From NCBI RefSeq assembly GCF_011057685.1, contig NZ_LNFY01000010.1, positions 248,001-312,000 of the forward strand: a stretch of 64,000 nt of DNA, read 5' to 3'. Shown one piece after another: positions 25,664 through 32,631 of this stretch. Source of the DNA: Thermotoga sp. Ku-13t (GTDB taxonomy: Bacteria > Thermotogota > Thermotogae > Thermotogales > DSM-5069). The position numbers were made by a program, and so were the translations under genes. A model generated the notes under the pieces. The model saw only the letters and a list, made by a program, of their open reading frames with translations. It was not told the origin of the DNA and searched no databases. Positions within the stretch are counted from its first letter, which is position 1; each line of letters opens with the position of its first letter.

Positions 25664-26598
25664 TGGAAGAACCTCCCCAGATCTATTCTGTCGACCCTGC
25701 TGTTCCATTCCTCGAACCTGTCGTTGCTCACCACGACTGCTTTCTTCTCGAGTGCGATAGACAGTATGAGTTCGTCCGCAGGAGAGTGAAAGTACGTTCT
25801 TTCTGCGTAGAACCACTCGCTGTCTTCGTTGAAGATGTATCTGATGTTTTTGTCGAAGGCCAGATAAAAAGGATAATATAACTCCTTAAAACTCGCAAGT
25901 TGTTCAAGCACAAAATCTATGTCGCTGAGTTTTCCTCTCAGCCTCGCGATGTTGCTCCCATCGAGAACCACCGGTCGGACAATCTTTCTAACCAGTACTG
26001 CTTTGACGTAGGGATGGCACCTCAACTTCGAAAGGACCTCATGTTTCGAAATTTCGTCGAGTTCCCTGAAGAGCTCGGCGAGCACCTCCACATCGCTGAC
26101 GTGCGTCACTCGAACCGAGTTGATCTGTTCGGCGAGCCATTCGATGCCCTCACCGCCACCCTTCATCACTGCCGCCTGAAGCTCGAGAAAATCTTCCAGT
26201 TTTGAATCCAGAAGTAGCTGTCTCGCTTTTTTCACGAAAGTTTCGACGGCCATATCTTCGATGAGCTGGATCAATTCGTCCGATGGCGGAGGATATCTCT
26301 TCGGATTCAACCAGAAGAACGGTTCGAGCCCAGCGATCTCGGGCAAGTTGACCGACCTTGAAAATCTCTTCAATCTTTCGATCAATGTACCCTTACCATA
26401 AACGAGCTGGCGGAGTGAGAGCAACGTATGCTGGCAAAGTTGAGCGGATCTAATTTGGCCCAGCGAATTCTGAATGAAAAGAATGCCGGCTCCCTCATCG
26501 ATTTCGAGCCGTCGCAAATGCTGAACCTGGTTCTGTCTTCTGGTCTGCAGGATCTTCAGCCTCGTCAAGAAAGCCGGATCATACACGTCGAATCGCAC
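25660..26598 (-). CDS. Putative ribonuclease with a Zc3h12a-like NYN/PIN domain
   Basis: 312 residues. The C-terminal part (about 205-312) matches the NYN/PIN fold of Zc3h12a (Regnase)-type ribonucleases: VVLDGSNIA (Asp213, Asn216), YLAFDK (Asp249), SPADELILSIALEKKAVVVSNDRFEEW (Asp275, Asp293), giving the set of acidic residues expected for a metal-dependent RNase. The N-terminal 200 residues are helical and not recognised; they start with DVYDPAFLTRLKILQTRRQNQVQ. It overlaps queA by the GTGA junction, so a link to tRNA handling is possible but unproven. Confidence 0.72.
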   Translation of the reverse strand: MRFDVYDPAFLTRLKILQTRRQNQVQHLRRLEIDEGAGILFIQNSLGQIRSAQLCQHTLLSLRQLVYGKGTLIERLKRFSRSVNLPEIAGLEPFFWLNPKRYPPPSDELIQLIEDMAVETFVKKARQLLLDSKLEDFLELQAAVMKGGGEGIEWLAEQINSVRVTHVSDVEVLAELFRELDEISKHEVLSKLRCHPYVKAVLVRKIVRPVVLDGSNIARLRGKLSDIDFVLEQLASFKELYYPFYLAFDKNIRYIFNEDSEWFYAERTYFHSPADELILSIALEKKAVVVSNDRFEEWNSRVDRIDLGRFFQ

Positions 26599-27883
26599 GT
26601 TTCCTCACCTTTTGAATTACAAACAGAGCAACGTAACCAACCACGATCGAGAAGATGGACCTGTACAGAGAAACCATCAGAGGAGTTTTTATGTGACAGA
26701 ACGTGTTGAAGGTCGAGACGAGCGCGATGCTCGCAAGAATTTCGAAGACGAAGGACCATTTGAATTCTGGAAAAACCAGCCAGAAAGCGAAGGCAGGATA
26801 ACCCACGATCTCCTTGAACCGCGGTCTCACCCAGAGCAGGCCTTCCAGCACATCGCGAAGCTGTCTCTCAAAATAGGCAACGAAAGCGGTGTTACCGGAG
26901 CGGGAAATGTAGTAAAATCCTGCAAGTATCAGCAGCGCCAGCCCAAACGGCCAGTACTTCTTCAGCCATCTCCATTCTTTAATGACGCTCTTCAGGAGTA
27001 CGAGGGCTGGTAACAGCGAAAGGGAGAGCTTCACGCCCCTGTACAGGCTCAGATCGTTCACATGCCAGAAATCATACAGCGCGGCGTTCGTGAGTAAACC
27101 GAGTAGCAGGTAAAGCAGGGGTAAGAGCTTCTTTTTTTCGTGAGAATACAGAAGGACCGTCGCGAGTATCGACACGATCGACACTGCCAGAGATTTGTTC
27201 CAGAACCAGAGCGGTGTCGATAAGATTCCAAGCAGAGGTTTTCGGGAAAACACCAGCAGAACTAAGCACAGGAAGGCCAACCAGCGAAACTGAAAAGCAC
27301 CACTGTTCGGCGTGGGAATGTCCTTGGGCTTTCCAAACTGATGTTCTATCCTTCCCAGAATTCCTTTCACATCGATTCCTTCGAGTGGCTGGATCCAAAT
27401 CATGTCGATGCTGCGCTCCAGGATAGCCCTTCTGAGCCTGTAATAGATCATCGAATCGGTCAGCTGCATCTTTTCGACTTCTTCCTGCCGAACTGTGTGT
27501 ATCCTGAAGAACTTTTCAGGTTGCTTTCTCAACGAAACCACTCTTCTCACGAACTCGATACTTTCGTTGAACTCGAGCATGCCGATCCAGACGCTGTGAA
27601 GATCTGCCTGTTCTGCGTAGATTTTTGGATCGAATGCGCTGAAATCTCCTCTCAACGTGACGTACAGCATGTAGTCTTCTATGGGTTCACCCGGGTCTAT
27701 CACGTACACGATCTGACCAGATGGGAGCAGTATTCTATTTTCATCGATCGAGACGCCGACGGTGTAGGCCATATCTTTTCTGTCGTTCACGAGCCGACTC
27801 GGTATGAAGATGGCGAGACACAGTAAAGCCGAAACGATGAAGATCAGCTCAGCGACTTTTTTCAATTCGGAAAGTTTTTTCAT
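26579..27883 (-). CDS. Multi-helix membrane protein resembling the DUF5693 family
   Basis: 434 residues. Helix 1 at about 10-27, an external domain of about 170 residues (27-200), then about eight membrane helices. A segment near residue 335, SRSGNTAFVAYFERQLRDVLEGLLWVRPRFKEIVGYPAF, resembles the conserved R-S/T-G-N...E...R..LE..L..RPR.KE..GYPA pattern of DUF5693 proteins, which in Firmicutes often sit next to polysaccharide pyruvyl transferases. The match is from memory and needs a profile search. Starts inside the upstream gene (35-base overlap) and overlaps the nuclease-like gene by 20. Confidence 0.6.
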   Translation of the reverse strand: MKKLSELKKVAELIFIVSALLCLAIFIPSRLVNDRKDMAYTVGVSIDENRILLPSGQIVYVIDPGEPIEDYMLYVTLRGDFSAFDPKIYAEQADLHSVWIGMLEFNESIEFVRRVVSLRKQPEKFFRIHTVRQEEVEKMQLTDSMIYYRLRRAILERSIDMIWIQPLEGIDVKGILGRIEHQFGKPKDIPTPNSGAFQFRWLAFLCLVLLVFSRKPLLGILSTPLWFWNKSLAVSIVSILATVLLYSHEKKKLLPLLYLLLGLLTNAALYDFWHVNDLSLYRGVKLSLSLLPALVLLKSVIKEWRWLKKYWPFGLALLILAGFYYISRSGNTAFVAYFERQLRDVLEGLLWVRPRFKEIVGYPAFAFWLVFPEFKWSFVFEILASIALVSTFNTFCHIKTPLMVSLYRSIFSIVVGYVALFVIQKVRKRAIRRV

Positions 27884-29093
27884 TCACCTTCACCTCGTAG
27901 CTGGCTGAATCGAATATCCGCCACTTCAAATAGGGTGAGAAGAATTTGAAACCACCAACGTTGATGGTTATCTCCTCGGTGAACATCAGGAAGTCCTGCA
28001 TACTTTCTAAAACGAGCACTCTGTAGGTTGCATTCCCGAAGGCATCCCGTGCCACGCCGATCAGAGTGTGTCTGGCTGATTCAAGCTTCAGCACACCGCC
28101 GCGTTCCACCGGCAATCTTTCCCCATCCAGATACAGGAACGTCTCGTATGGCGAAACGTCTTCAGCTTGTAGCTGTATGTAACACATGGAATCGATCAGT
28201 TTTGTGTTCATGACAAGCTCTGGGGGCGTTGAGTCTTTCACTGTCAGATCGTGAACGATCAGTTCGTTGCCTAGATATTCGAGCGCTACGTATCTGCCCG
28301 GGTAGGAGAAAGAATCGGTTGACAACAATCCAGAAAGAAACTTCAAAGGCTTTTCATTTCTCGAACCCAGCTCTATTTGAGCTGGCTCAAAACGCACCGT
28401 CTGCTCTGGAAAATCCAGATCCAGCTCGGTCGTACTACCGGATGAAACGATCTCAACGCTGTGCGTTCCTGGTGGTAACACCAGACACAAACCCTCCGTC
28501 TGAACGCCGTTGTGAACGAACGTCAATTGAATAGGTTCGCTCTCAAAGATCGCCATAGCGGCCCCACCAAGACCTGGAAAGTACGAAACGATAAGCTGGT
28601 AGGAGATTTCTTCTTTCAAGCTGTATTCTCCCGGACCTGCAACGGGTGGAACCTTTTCGAAGAAATGGCTGAGGAAAAATTCGATCTTTCTTCTTTCGAC
28701 AGGTTCAAGAACTCTGATCCTGTCTGGGTAAATTTCTATGGGGTATCTGTCAACGGTCAGACTGATCGTTCGGCCTGATTTGACATGGTTGAAGAGCAGT
28801 GCGAACACTTCTTCGGGTACCACTATGTCTGCAGTCTTCGTTCCCAAGGTGAGACCATTCTTGCTCACGAGAAGCGGCACGTTCGGCAAGGGGATGTAGT
28901 CGACGACTAAATGAACTGGTTCGTACACGTCAATGAATTCGTCCGCTGAACGCATGTCCGAAGGGCACAGCGCTTTGAACTGCACCCGCCGACCATTCAA
29001 AAAAAGATAAGCTGTCATATCGTAAGTGTTGACGAGCAACTCCACCGCCAGACAACAAAGCGGCAAGATGAGAAGGATCAAAATCCATTTCAT
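27849..29093 (-). CDS. Unknown secreted, beta-rich envelope protein
   Basis: 414 residues, not recognised. Residues 1-17 form a signal peptide with no clear lipobox. The rest is rich in Val, Ile, Tyr and Thr in short alternating runs, with two or three stretches that look like Ig-like domains, including KDSTPPELVMNTKLIDSMCYIQLQAEDVSPYETFLYLDGE near residue 285, a pattern often seen in Ig-like repeats of surface proteins. It lies between the pseudouridine synthase and the DUF5693-like membrane protein and overlaps both, so the two unknown proteins may work together at the envelope. Confidence 0.78.
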   Translation of the reverse strand: MKWILILLILPLCCLAVELLVNTYDMTAYLFLNGRRVQFKALCPSDMRSADEFIDVYEPVHLVVDYIPLPNVPLLVSKNGLTLGTKTADIVVPEEVFALLFNHVKSGRTISLTVDRYPIEIYPDRIRVLEPVERRKIEFFLSHFFEKVPPVAGPGEYSLKEEISYQLIVSYFPGLGGAAMAIFESEPIQLTFVHNGVQTEGLCLVLPPGTHSVEIVSSGSTTELDLDFPEQTVRFEPAQIELGSRNEKPLKFLSGLLSTDSFSYPGRYVALEYLGNELIVHDLTVKDSTPPELVMNTKLIDSMCYIQLQAEDVSPYETFLYLDGERLPVERGGVLKLESARHTLIGVARDAFGNATYRVLVLESMQDFLMFTEEITINVGGFKFFSPYLKWRIFDSASYEVKVNEKTFRIEKSR

Positions 29094-29962
29094 GCTCTCA
29101 ACCTTTCGAGCACTCCTTCGAGCTCTTCGGGTAGAGGAGCCTTCAAGTTCAGCTTTTCGGGCTTGGCTGGATGCATGAAACTGATTCTGAGGCAGTGCAA
29201 AAACTGTCTTCTCAGTCCTAAGGTATCGCGAAAATATCGATTGACAGTTCTATCCCCATAAACCGTGTCCCCGACAACGGGGTTTCCCAGCGCCGCGAAG
29301 TGTTTCCTGATCTGGTGCGTTCTTCCCGTGTGGAGGATCACACGAACGAGGGTGGCTCGATCGAAATTCTCCAGGACGATGTATTCGGTGATGGCTTCGA
29401 GCCCATCGATGGGAAGATCGATCTTTCCGTGCCCGCGGAGTTGTCCCGACACGAGGGCGAGATATTCTTTATCAACGAGCCTTTCTCTGAACATGTGACT
29501 GAGTATCCTCGCCATCCTGGCATTCTTGGCGACCACCAGGACTCCGGAAGTGTCCCTGTCCAGACGGTGCACCAGGTGGGGTGTGAAGCCTTTCTGTTTG
29601 CCGTAGAACATGAGACCATGGATGAGCGTGGTGCCGACGGTTCTGTCTCCGGGATGCAGCGCGATACCGGCTTTTTTGTTCAAGGCGAGCAGGTCTTCAT
29701 CTTCGTATATGATGTCCAGCTTTAGGGGCACAGGTTTGACCACGGCGACCTGCCGGGAGTATTTGGACAGGTTTTCGTCCACTTCGACCGTGTCACCGGG
29801 TTCGAGTTCGTAAGCGGGATCTTTGACCGTTCTTTCGTTCACACTCACTTTTCCCGTTCTGAGAAGCTTGTATATTTCGGACAAGGGGACATTCTTCAAT
29901 TGTTTTCTGAGAAATTTATCGAGCCTGGTGTAGGCGTTTTCTTTATCAACAAAAAGCTGCAA
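29090..29962 (-). CDS. RluC/RluD-family pseudouridine synthase
   Basis: 290 residues. N-terminal S4 RNA-binding domain (TRLDKFLRKQLKNVPLSEIYKLLRTGKVSVN), then the catalytic domain with HRLDRDTSGVLVVAKN, where the Asp is the nucleophile, and the later TGRTHQIRKHFAALGNPVVGD. It changes uridines to pseudouridine in 23S rRNA. RluC (955/2504/2580 group) and RluD cannot be separated by eye. ATGA overlap with the downstream gene; smpB ends 4 bases upstream. Confidence 0.92.
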   Translation of the reverse strand: MQLFVDKENAYTRLDKFLRKQLKNVPLSEIYKLLRTGKVSVNERTVKDPAYELEPGDTVEVDENLSKYSRQVAVVKPVPLKLDIIYEDEDLLALNKKAGIALHPGDRTVGTTLIHGLMFYGKQKGFTPHLVHRLDRDTSGVLVVAKNARMARILSHMFRERLVDKEYLALVSGQLRGHGKIDLPIDGLEAITEYIVLENFDRATLVRVILHTGRTHQIRKHFAALGNPVVGDTVYGDRTVNRYFRDTLGLRRQFLHCLRISFMHPAKPEKLNLKAPLPEELEGVLERLRA

Positions 29963-29966
29963 GGGC

Positions 29967-30416
29967 TTATCGCCCCCTGTATTTCATGTATTCCTTTATT
30001 TTCCTCTGGATCTCTCTTTCCTTTATTTCTTCGCGCTTGTCGTACTTCTTTTTACCCTTCGCGAGCGCTATCTCAACCTTCGCAATGCCCCTGTCGTTGA
30101 AGTAGAGTTTCGTGGGTATCAGCGTGAAACCACCGGCGCTCAGTTTTCCAGCGAGTCTTTTTATTTCGCGCTTGTGAAGCAACAACTTCCTCGGTCTTTC
30201 AGGATCGTGGTTGAAGTGGCTCGCGTGTCTGTACGGACTGATGTGCAGGTTCAACAAATAGACTTCTCCGTCTTTGATGCGGCAAAAAGAATCCTTGAAG
30301 GAAACGTTCCTTTCCCTCAAAGATTTCACTTCCGTACCCTTCAGTTCTATACCCGCTTCGAAGGTCTCGATAATTTCATAATCTCTCGCCTTCTTGTTCA
30401 CGGCTATCAGTTCCAC
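29967..30416 (-). CDS. smpB: SsrA-binding protein SmpB
   Basis: 149 residues, GTG start 7 bases after GGAGG. tmRNA partner in trans-translation, rescuing stalled ribosomes. Motifs: [28 protein letters not shown], the central NLHISPY and H-D-P[13 protein letters not shown], and the basic C-terminal tail. The tmRNA gene itself is not in the window. Confidence 0.96.
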   Translation of the reverse strand: MELIAVNKKARDYEIIETFEAGIELKGTEVKSLRERNVSFKDSFCRIKDGEVYLLNLHISPYRHASHFNHDPERPRKLLLHKREIKRLAGKLSAGGFTLIPTKLYFNDRGIAKVEIALAKGKKKYDKREEIKEREIQRKIKEYMKYRGR

Positions 30417-30428
30417 ATTGAAACCTCC

Positions 30429-30752
30429 TCACAGCTGCACTCCTTCGATGTGCTCGATTCCCTTTTCTGTCACTTCGACCACGTCGATGCGCAGTGCTTT
30501 GAAGCTGGTTCTGCACTTCATCAAATATTCGTTGATCGCCAGTTCTATCTTTTTGACTTTCTCCAGATCGACACGTGTTCGAGGAAAATACTCGCTCTTA
30601 CCGCTCTTAACTTCAACAAAAACGAGGTACTCACCGTACCTCGCTATTATGTCTATCTCTCCAAAACGTGTCTTGTAATTTCGCTCGATGATTCTGTAAC
30701 CCTTCTTCTTCAAATACTTCGCGGCGTTCTCCTCGGCTTCCTTCCAGTTCAA
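30429..30752 (-). CDS. YraN family (UPF0102) nuclease-fold protein
   Basis: 107 residues, TTG start in a TTGA overlap with gatC. The restriction-endonuclease-like fold is visible in AAKYLKKKGYRIIERNYKTRFGEIDIIARYGEYLVFVEVKSG, with the E-I-D and V-E-V-K catalytic-type residues. Often next to rnhB or smpB; its true substrate is unknown. Confidence 0.92.
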   Translation of the reverse strand: MNWKEAEENAAKYLKKKGYRIIERNYKTRFGEIDIIARYGEYLVFVEVKSGKSEYFPRTRVDLEKVKKIELAINEYLMKCRTSFKALRIDVVEVTEKGIEHIEGVQL

Positions 30753-31039
30753 GCGTGTATTCCAGGCACAACGATGTGCCCATCTCTCCTTTTTGGAAAG
30801 TTCGATCTTATCTCCTCGACGTCCTCGAAAAGCTTAACTTCATCCGCTCTGAGCTCCGCGTTCGATTCGATCGGGGTGTACATGGGTTCGACCTGACTCA
30901 CATCCACCTCGTTCAGCAACTCCATGTAGGCGAGAATTTCTCTCATATCCTTCTCGATCGATCTGCGCTGTTCTTCACTCAACTGGAGCTTCGCGAGGTT
31001 TTCAAGGTGTCGTATCAGATTCTCGTCTATCTTGATCAA
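30749..31039 (-). CDS. gatC: Aspartyl/glutamyl-tRNA amidotransferase subunit C
   Basis: 96 residues, TTG start. Small chaperone-like subunit of GatCAB, needed where Asn-tRNA or Gln-tRNA is made by transamidation. Typical sequence: LIRHLENLAKLQLSEEQ, LNEVDVSQVEPMYTPIE and the C-terminal R-x-D-x-V, FPKRRDGHIVVPGI. The gene overlaps csrA by 38 bases in another frame; gatA and gatB are not in the window. Confidence 0.94.
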   Translation of the reverse strand: MIKIDENLIRHLENLAKLQLSEEQRRSIEKDMREILAYMELLNEVDVSQVEPMYTPIESNAELRADEVKLFEDVEEIRSNFPKRRDGHIVVPGIHA

Positions 31040-31253
31040 CCAGCTTTACCCCCTTCAGCGAGTCAATACTGGCACCCGAAGCCTTCAAATTCTCCTCCAC
31101 GATCCTTTTGTATATCTCCGTCCTGTATATTTTAACATGCCTCGGTGCGGAGATACCTATTTTCACTTCAGAGCCTTCTATCTTGAGTACCACCACCTCG
31201 ATCTCGTCACCGATGATGAAACTTTCGCCAGCTTTTCTGGAGAAGACGAGCAC
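31002..31253 (-). CDS. csrA: Carbon storage regulator CsrA
   Basis: 83 residues from GTG 31253, five bases after the fliW stop, with AAGGAGTG upstream; this gives the canonical (M)LVFSRKAGESF start. RNA-binding dimer that blocks translation by covering ribosome sites. GESFIIGDEIEVVVLKIEGSEVKIGISAPRHVKIYRTEIY matches the family core, with the RNA-contact Arg residues at the start and in APRHVKIYR. It is placed after fliW, its antagonist, and in the flagellar run, so it should control flagellin translation as in other Gram-positive-like systems. The C-terminus is longer than in enteric CsrA. Confidence 0.95.
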   Translation of the reverse strand: MLVFSRKAGESFIIGDEIEVVVLKIEGSEVKIGISAPRHVKIYRTEIYKRIVEENLKASGASIDSLKGVKLVDQDRRESDTTP

Positions 31254-31258
31254 GAGAA

Positions 31259-31726
31259 TCACTCCTTCTGCGTTTTCTTCAAAATCTCGCTGCTCCTTCT
31301 GATCTCTTCATCGATTCTATGTTTCAGTCTGTATTCGCTTCCCTCGAGGAGCACCTGCTTGCCGAGGTTCAGTTTCCTGTTTATCACGATCGGGGCGAAA
31401 AGATTCACCGTCGCTTCGCCAGGCGCATCGGCCGGAATCGTCATCACGACCCACACCTCTATCTCATCAGGACTTTCGATTTTCAGTTCCAGCCTGTCGG
31501 CCTCGCTCAGTTCGAAAGAGTAATCCACCCTGACGAGCCATGGGTTCACAATCGGTAGTGCCACGTTGGCATCTTCGAGCGAAACAAGCCAACAGAAAGG
31601 CTTCGTTTCTGGCAACTCGACTATGGTGAACTTGCGCAGATGTTCGAAACCGGGTATACCTTTTTCGAACATCAATATCTTCGATTCGCTCACTTCCACT
31701 TCTCCGACCTTCGTTTCACACAGCAT
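31259..31726 (-). CDS. fliW: Flagellar assembly factor FliW
   Basis: 155 residues from ATG 31726 (AGAGGTGAG upstream); an in-frame start at 31756 would lie inside flgL. FliW binds CsrA and flagellin, coupling flagellin translation to export. Family pattern: FEKGIPGFEHLRKFTIVEL, FCWLVSLEDANVALPIVNPWLV, and NLFAPIVINRKLNLGKQVLLEGSEY. Starts 10 bases after the flgL stop and is followed by csrA. Confidence 0.95.
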   Translation of the reverse strand: MLCETKVGEVEVSESKILMFEKGIPGFEHLRKFTIVELPETKPFCWLVSLEDANVALPIVNPWLVRVDYSFELSEADRLELKIESPDEIEVWVVMTIPADAPGEATVNLFAPIVINRKLNLGKQVLLEGSEYRLKHRIDEEIRRSSEILKKTQKE

Positions 31727-31736
31727 CCTCTCACCT

Positions 31737-32627
31737 CTAAGAGATGTAGTCAACAAGTGTGTTTCTCAGAAGATTCGCGGCCGATTTCAACGCCGCGTTC
31801 AACACCGCCTGTTTCATCGAAAGTTTTGCCACAGCCTCGGTGATGTCCACGTCCCGTTCTTTTGAAACATATTCCGTCATGAAGTTGTTCAAATCCGCGA
31901 TCCTGTTAGCGGCCGCTTCAACGACCCTCTGCATGGCCCCGACCTTCGCGAGGTTCTCCGATACGGACTTTTCAAGATAGTTCACACCCGCGAGGGCTAC
32001 TTCGCCGATGAACCTCTGATCGTTTCTCTCGAGCGCTTTGATGGACATTTCTATCAGTTCGAAAACACTCTGGTTGCCGTCCGTGACGAACAGATCCTTC
32101 ACGTTGATACCGTATTCCAGAGGATAGCCGAGTACCATTGTGACTCTGCTCTTAAGAGCCTCCGGTTTAACTGTTATTTTTCCATCTTCACTCACCGGGG
32201 GTTCACTGCCGGCGAGACCTGCAAAGATGTAGTCTGAACCAACCTGCGTGTTTGCGATCTGAATCAGCTGTTGTTTGATCTGTTCCACCTCTCGTGCGAT
32301 GGCGCTTCTCTGATCCGCCGTGAGTGTTCCGTTCGCGGCCTGAACAAGGAGTTCCCTCAATCTCTGGTAAAGCTCGCTGACCTGCTGGATCGCTGTATCG
32401 TAACCTTTCACCACGCTCTGCACATGATTGACGTTGCGTTCGTACTGTTGAAGTTCCCGCAACCGGCTGTCCAGGGTCGAAGATCTGGTGGCCAGCACGG
32501 CATCGTCGCTGGGATATCTCACCTTCGTCCCCGAAGAGATCCGATCGTGCAGCTTTGCAATTTCTCCGATCGTCCTCTGAATGTTGTACAGAACCCTATC
32601 GCTGGTCATCCTGTCTGTCACTCTCAT
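31737..32627 (-). CDS. flgL: Flagellar hook-associated protein FlgL (HAP3)
   Basis: 296 residues from ATG 32627, four bases after the flgK stop, with GGCAGGTGA as ribosome site; the TTG at 32642 lies upstream of that site. Flagellin-like N-terminus MRVTDRMTSDRVLYNIQRTIGEIAKLHDRISSGTKVRYPSDDA and C-terminal coiled coil ending NAALKSAANLLRNTLVDYI. Joins hook and filament. Confidence 0.94.
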   Translation of the reverse strand: MRVTDRMTSDRVLYNIQRTIGEIAKLHDRISSGTKVRYPSDDAVLATRSSTLDSRLRELQQYERNVNHVQSVVKGYDTAIQQVSELYQRLRELLVQAANGTLTADQRSAIAREVEQIKQQLIQIANTQVGSDYIFAGLAGSEPPVSEDGKITVKPEALKSRVTMVLGYPLEYGINVKDLFVTDGNQSVFELIEMSIKALERNDQRFIGEVALAGVNYLEKSVSENLAKVGAMQRVVEAAANRIADLNNFMTEYVSKERDVDITEAVAKLSMKQAVLNAALKSAANLLRNTLVDYIS

Positions 32628-32631
32628 ACTA

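Noticed and set aside
25664-25816. Longer N-terminus of QueA
   Set aside because: The extra 51 residues lie inside the nuclease-like gene and are low-complexity Arg/Gln/Ser text; GTG 25663 has a good ribosome site and the family start.
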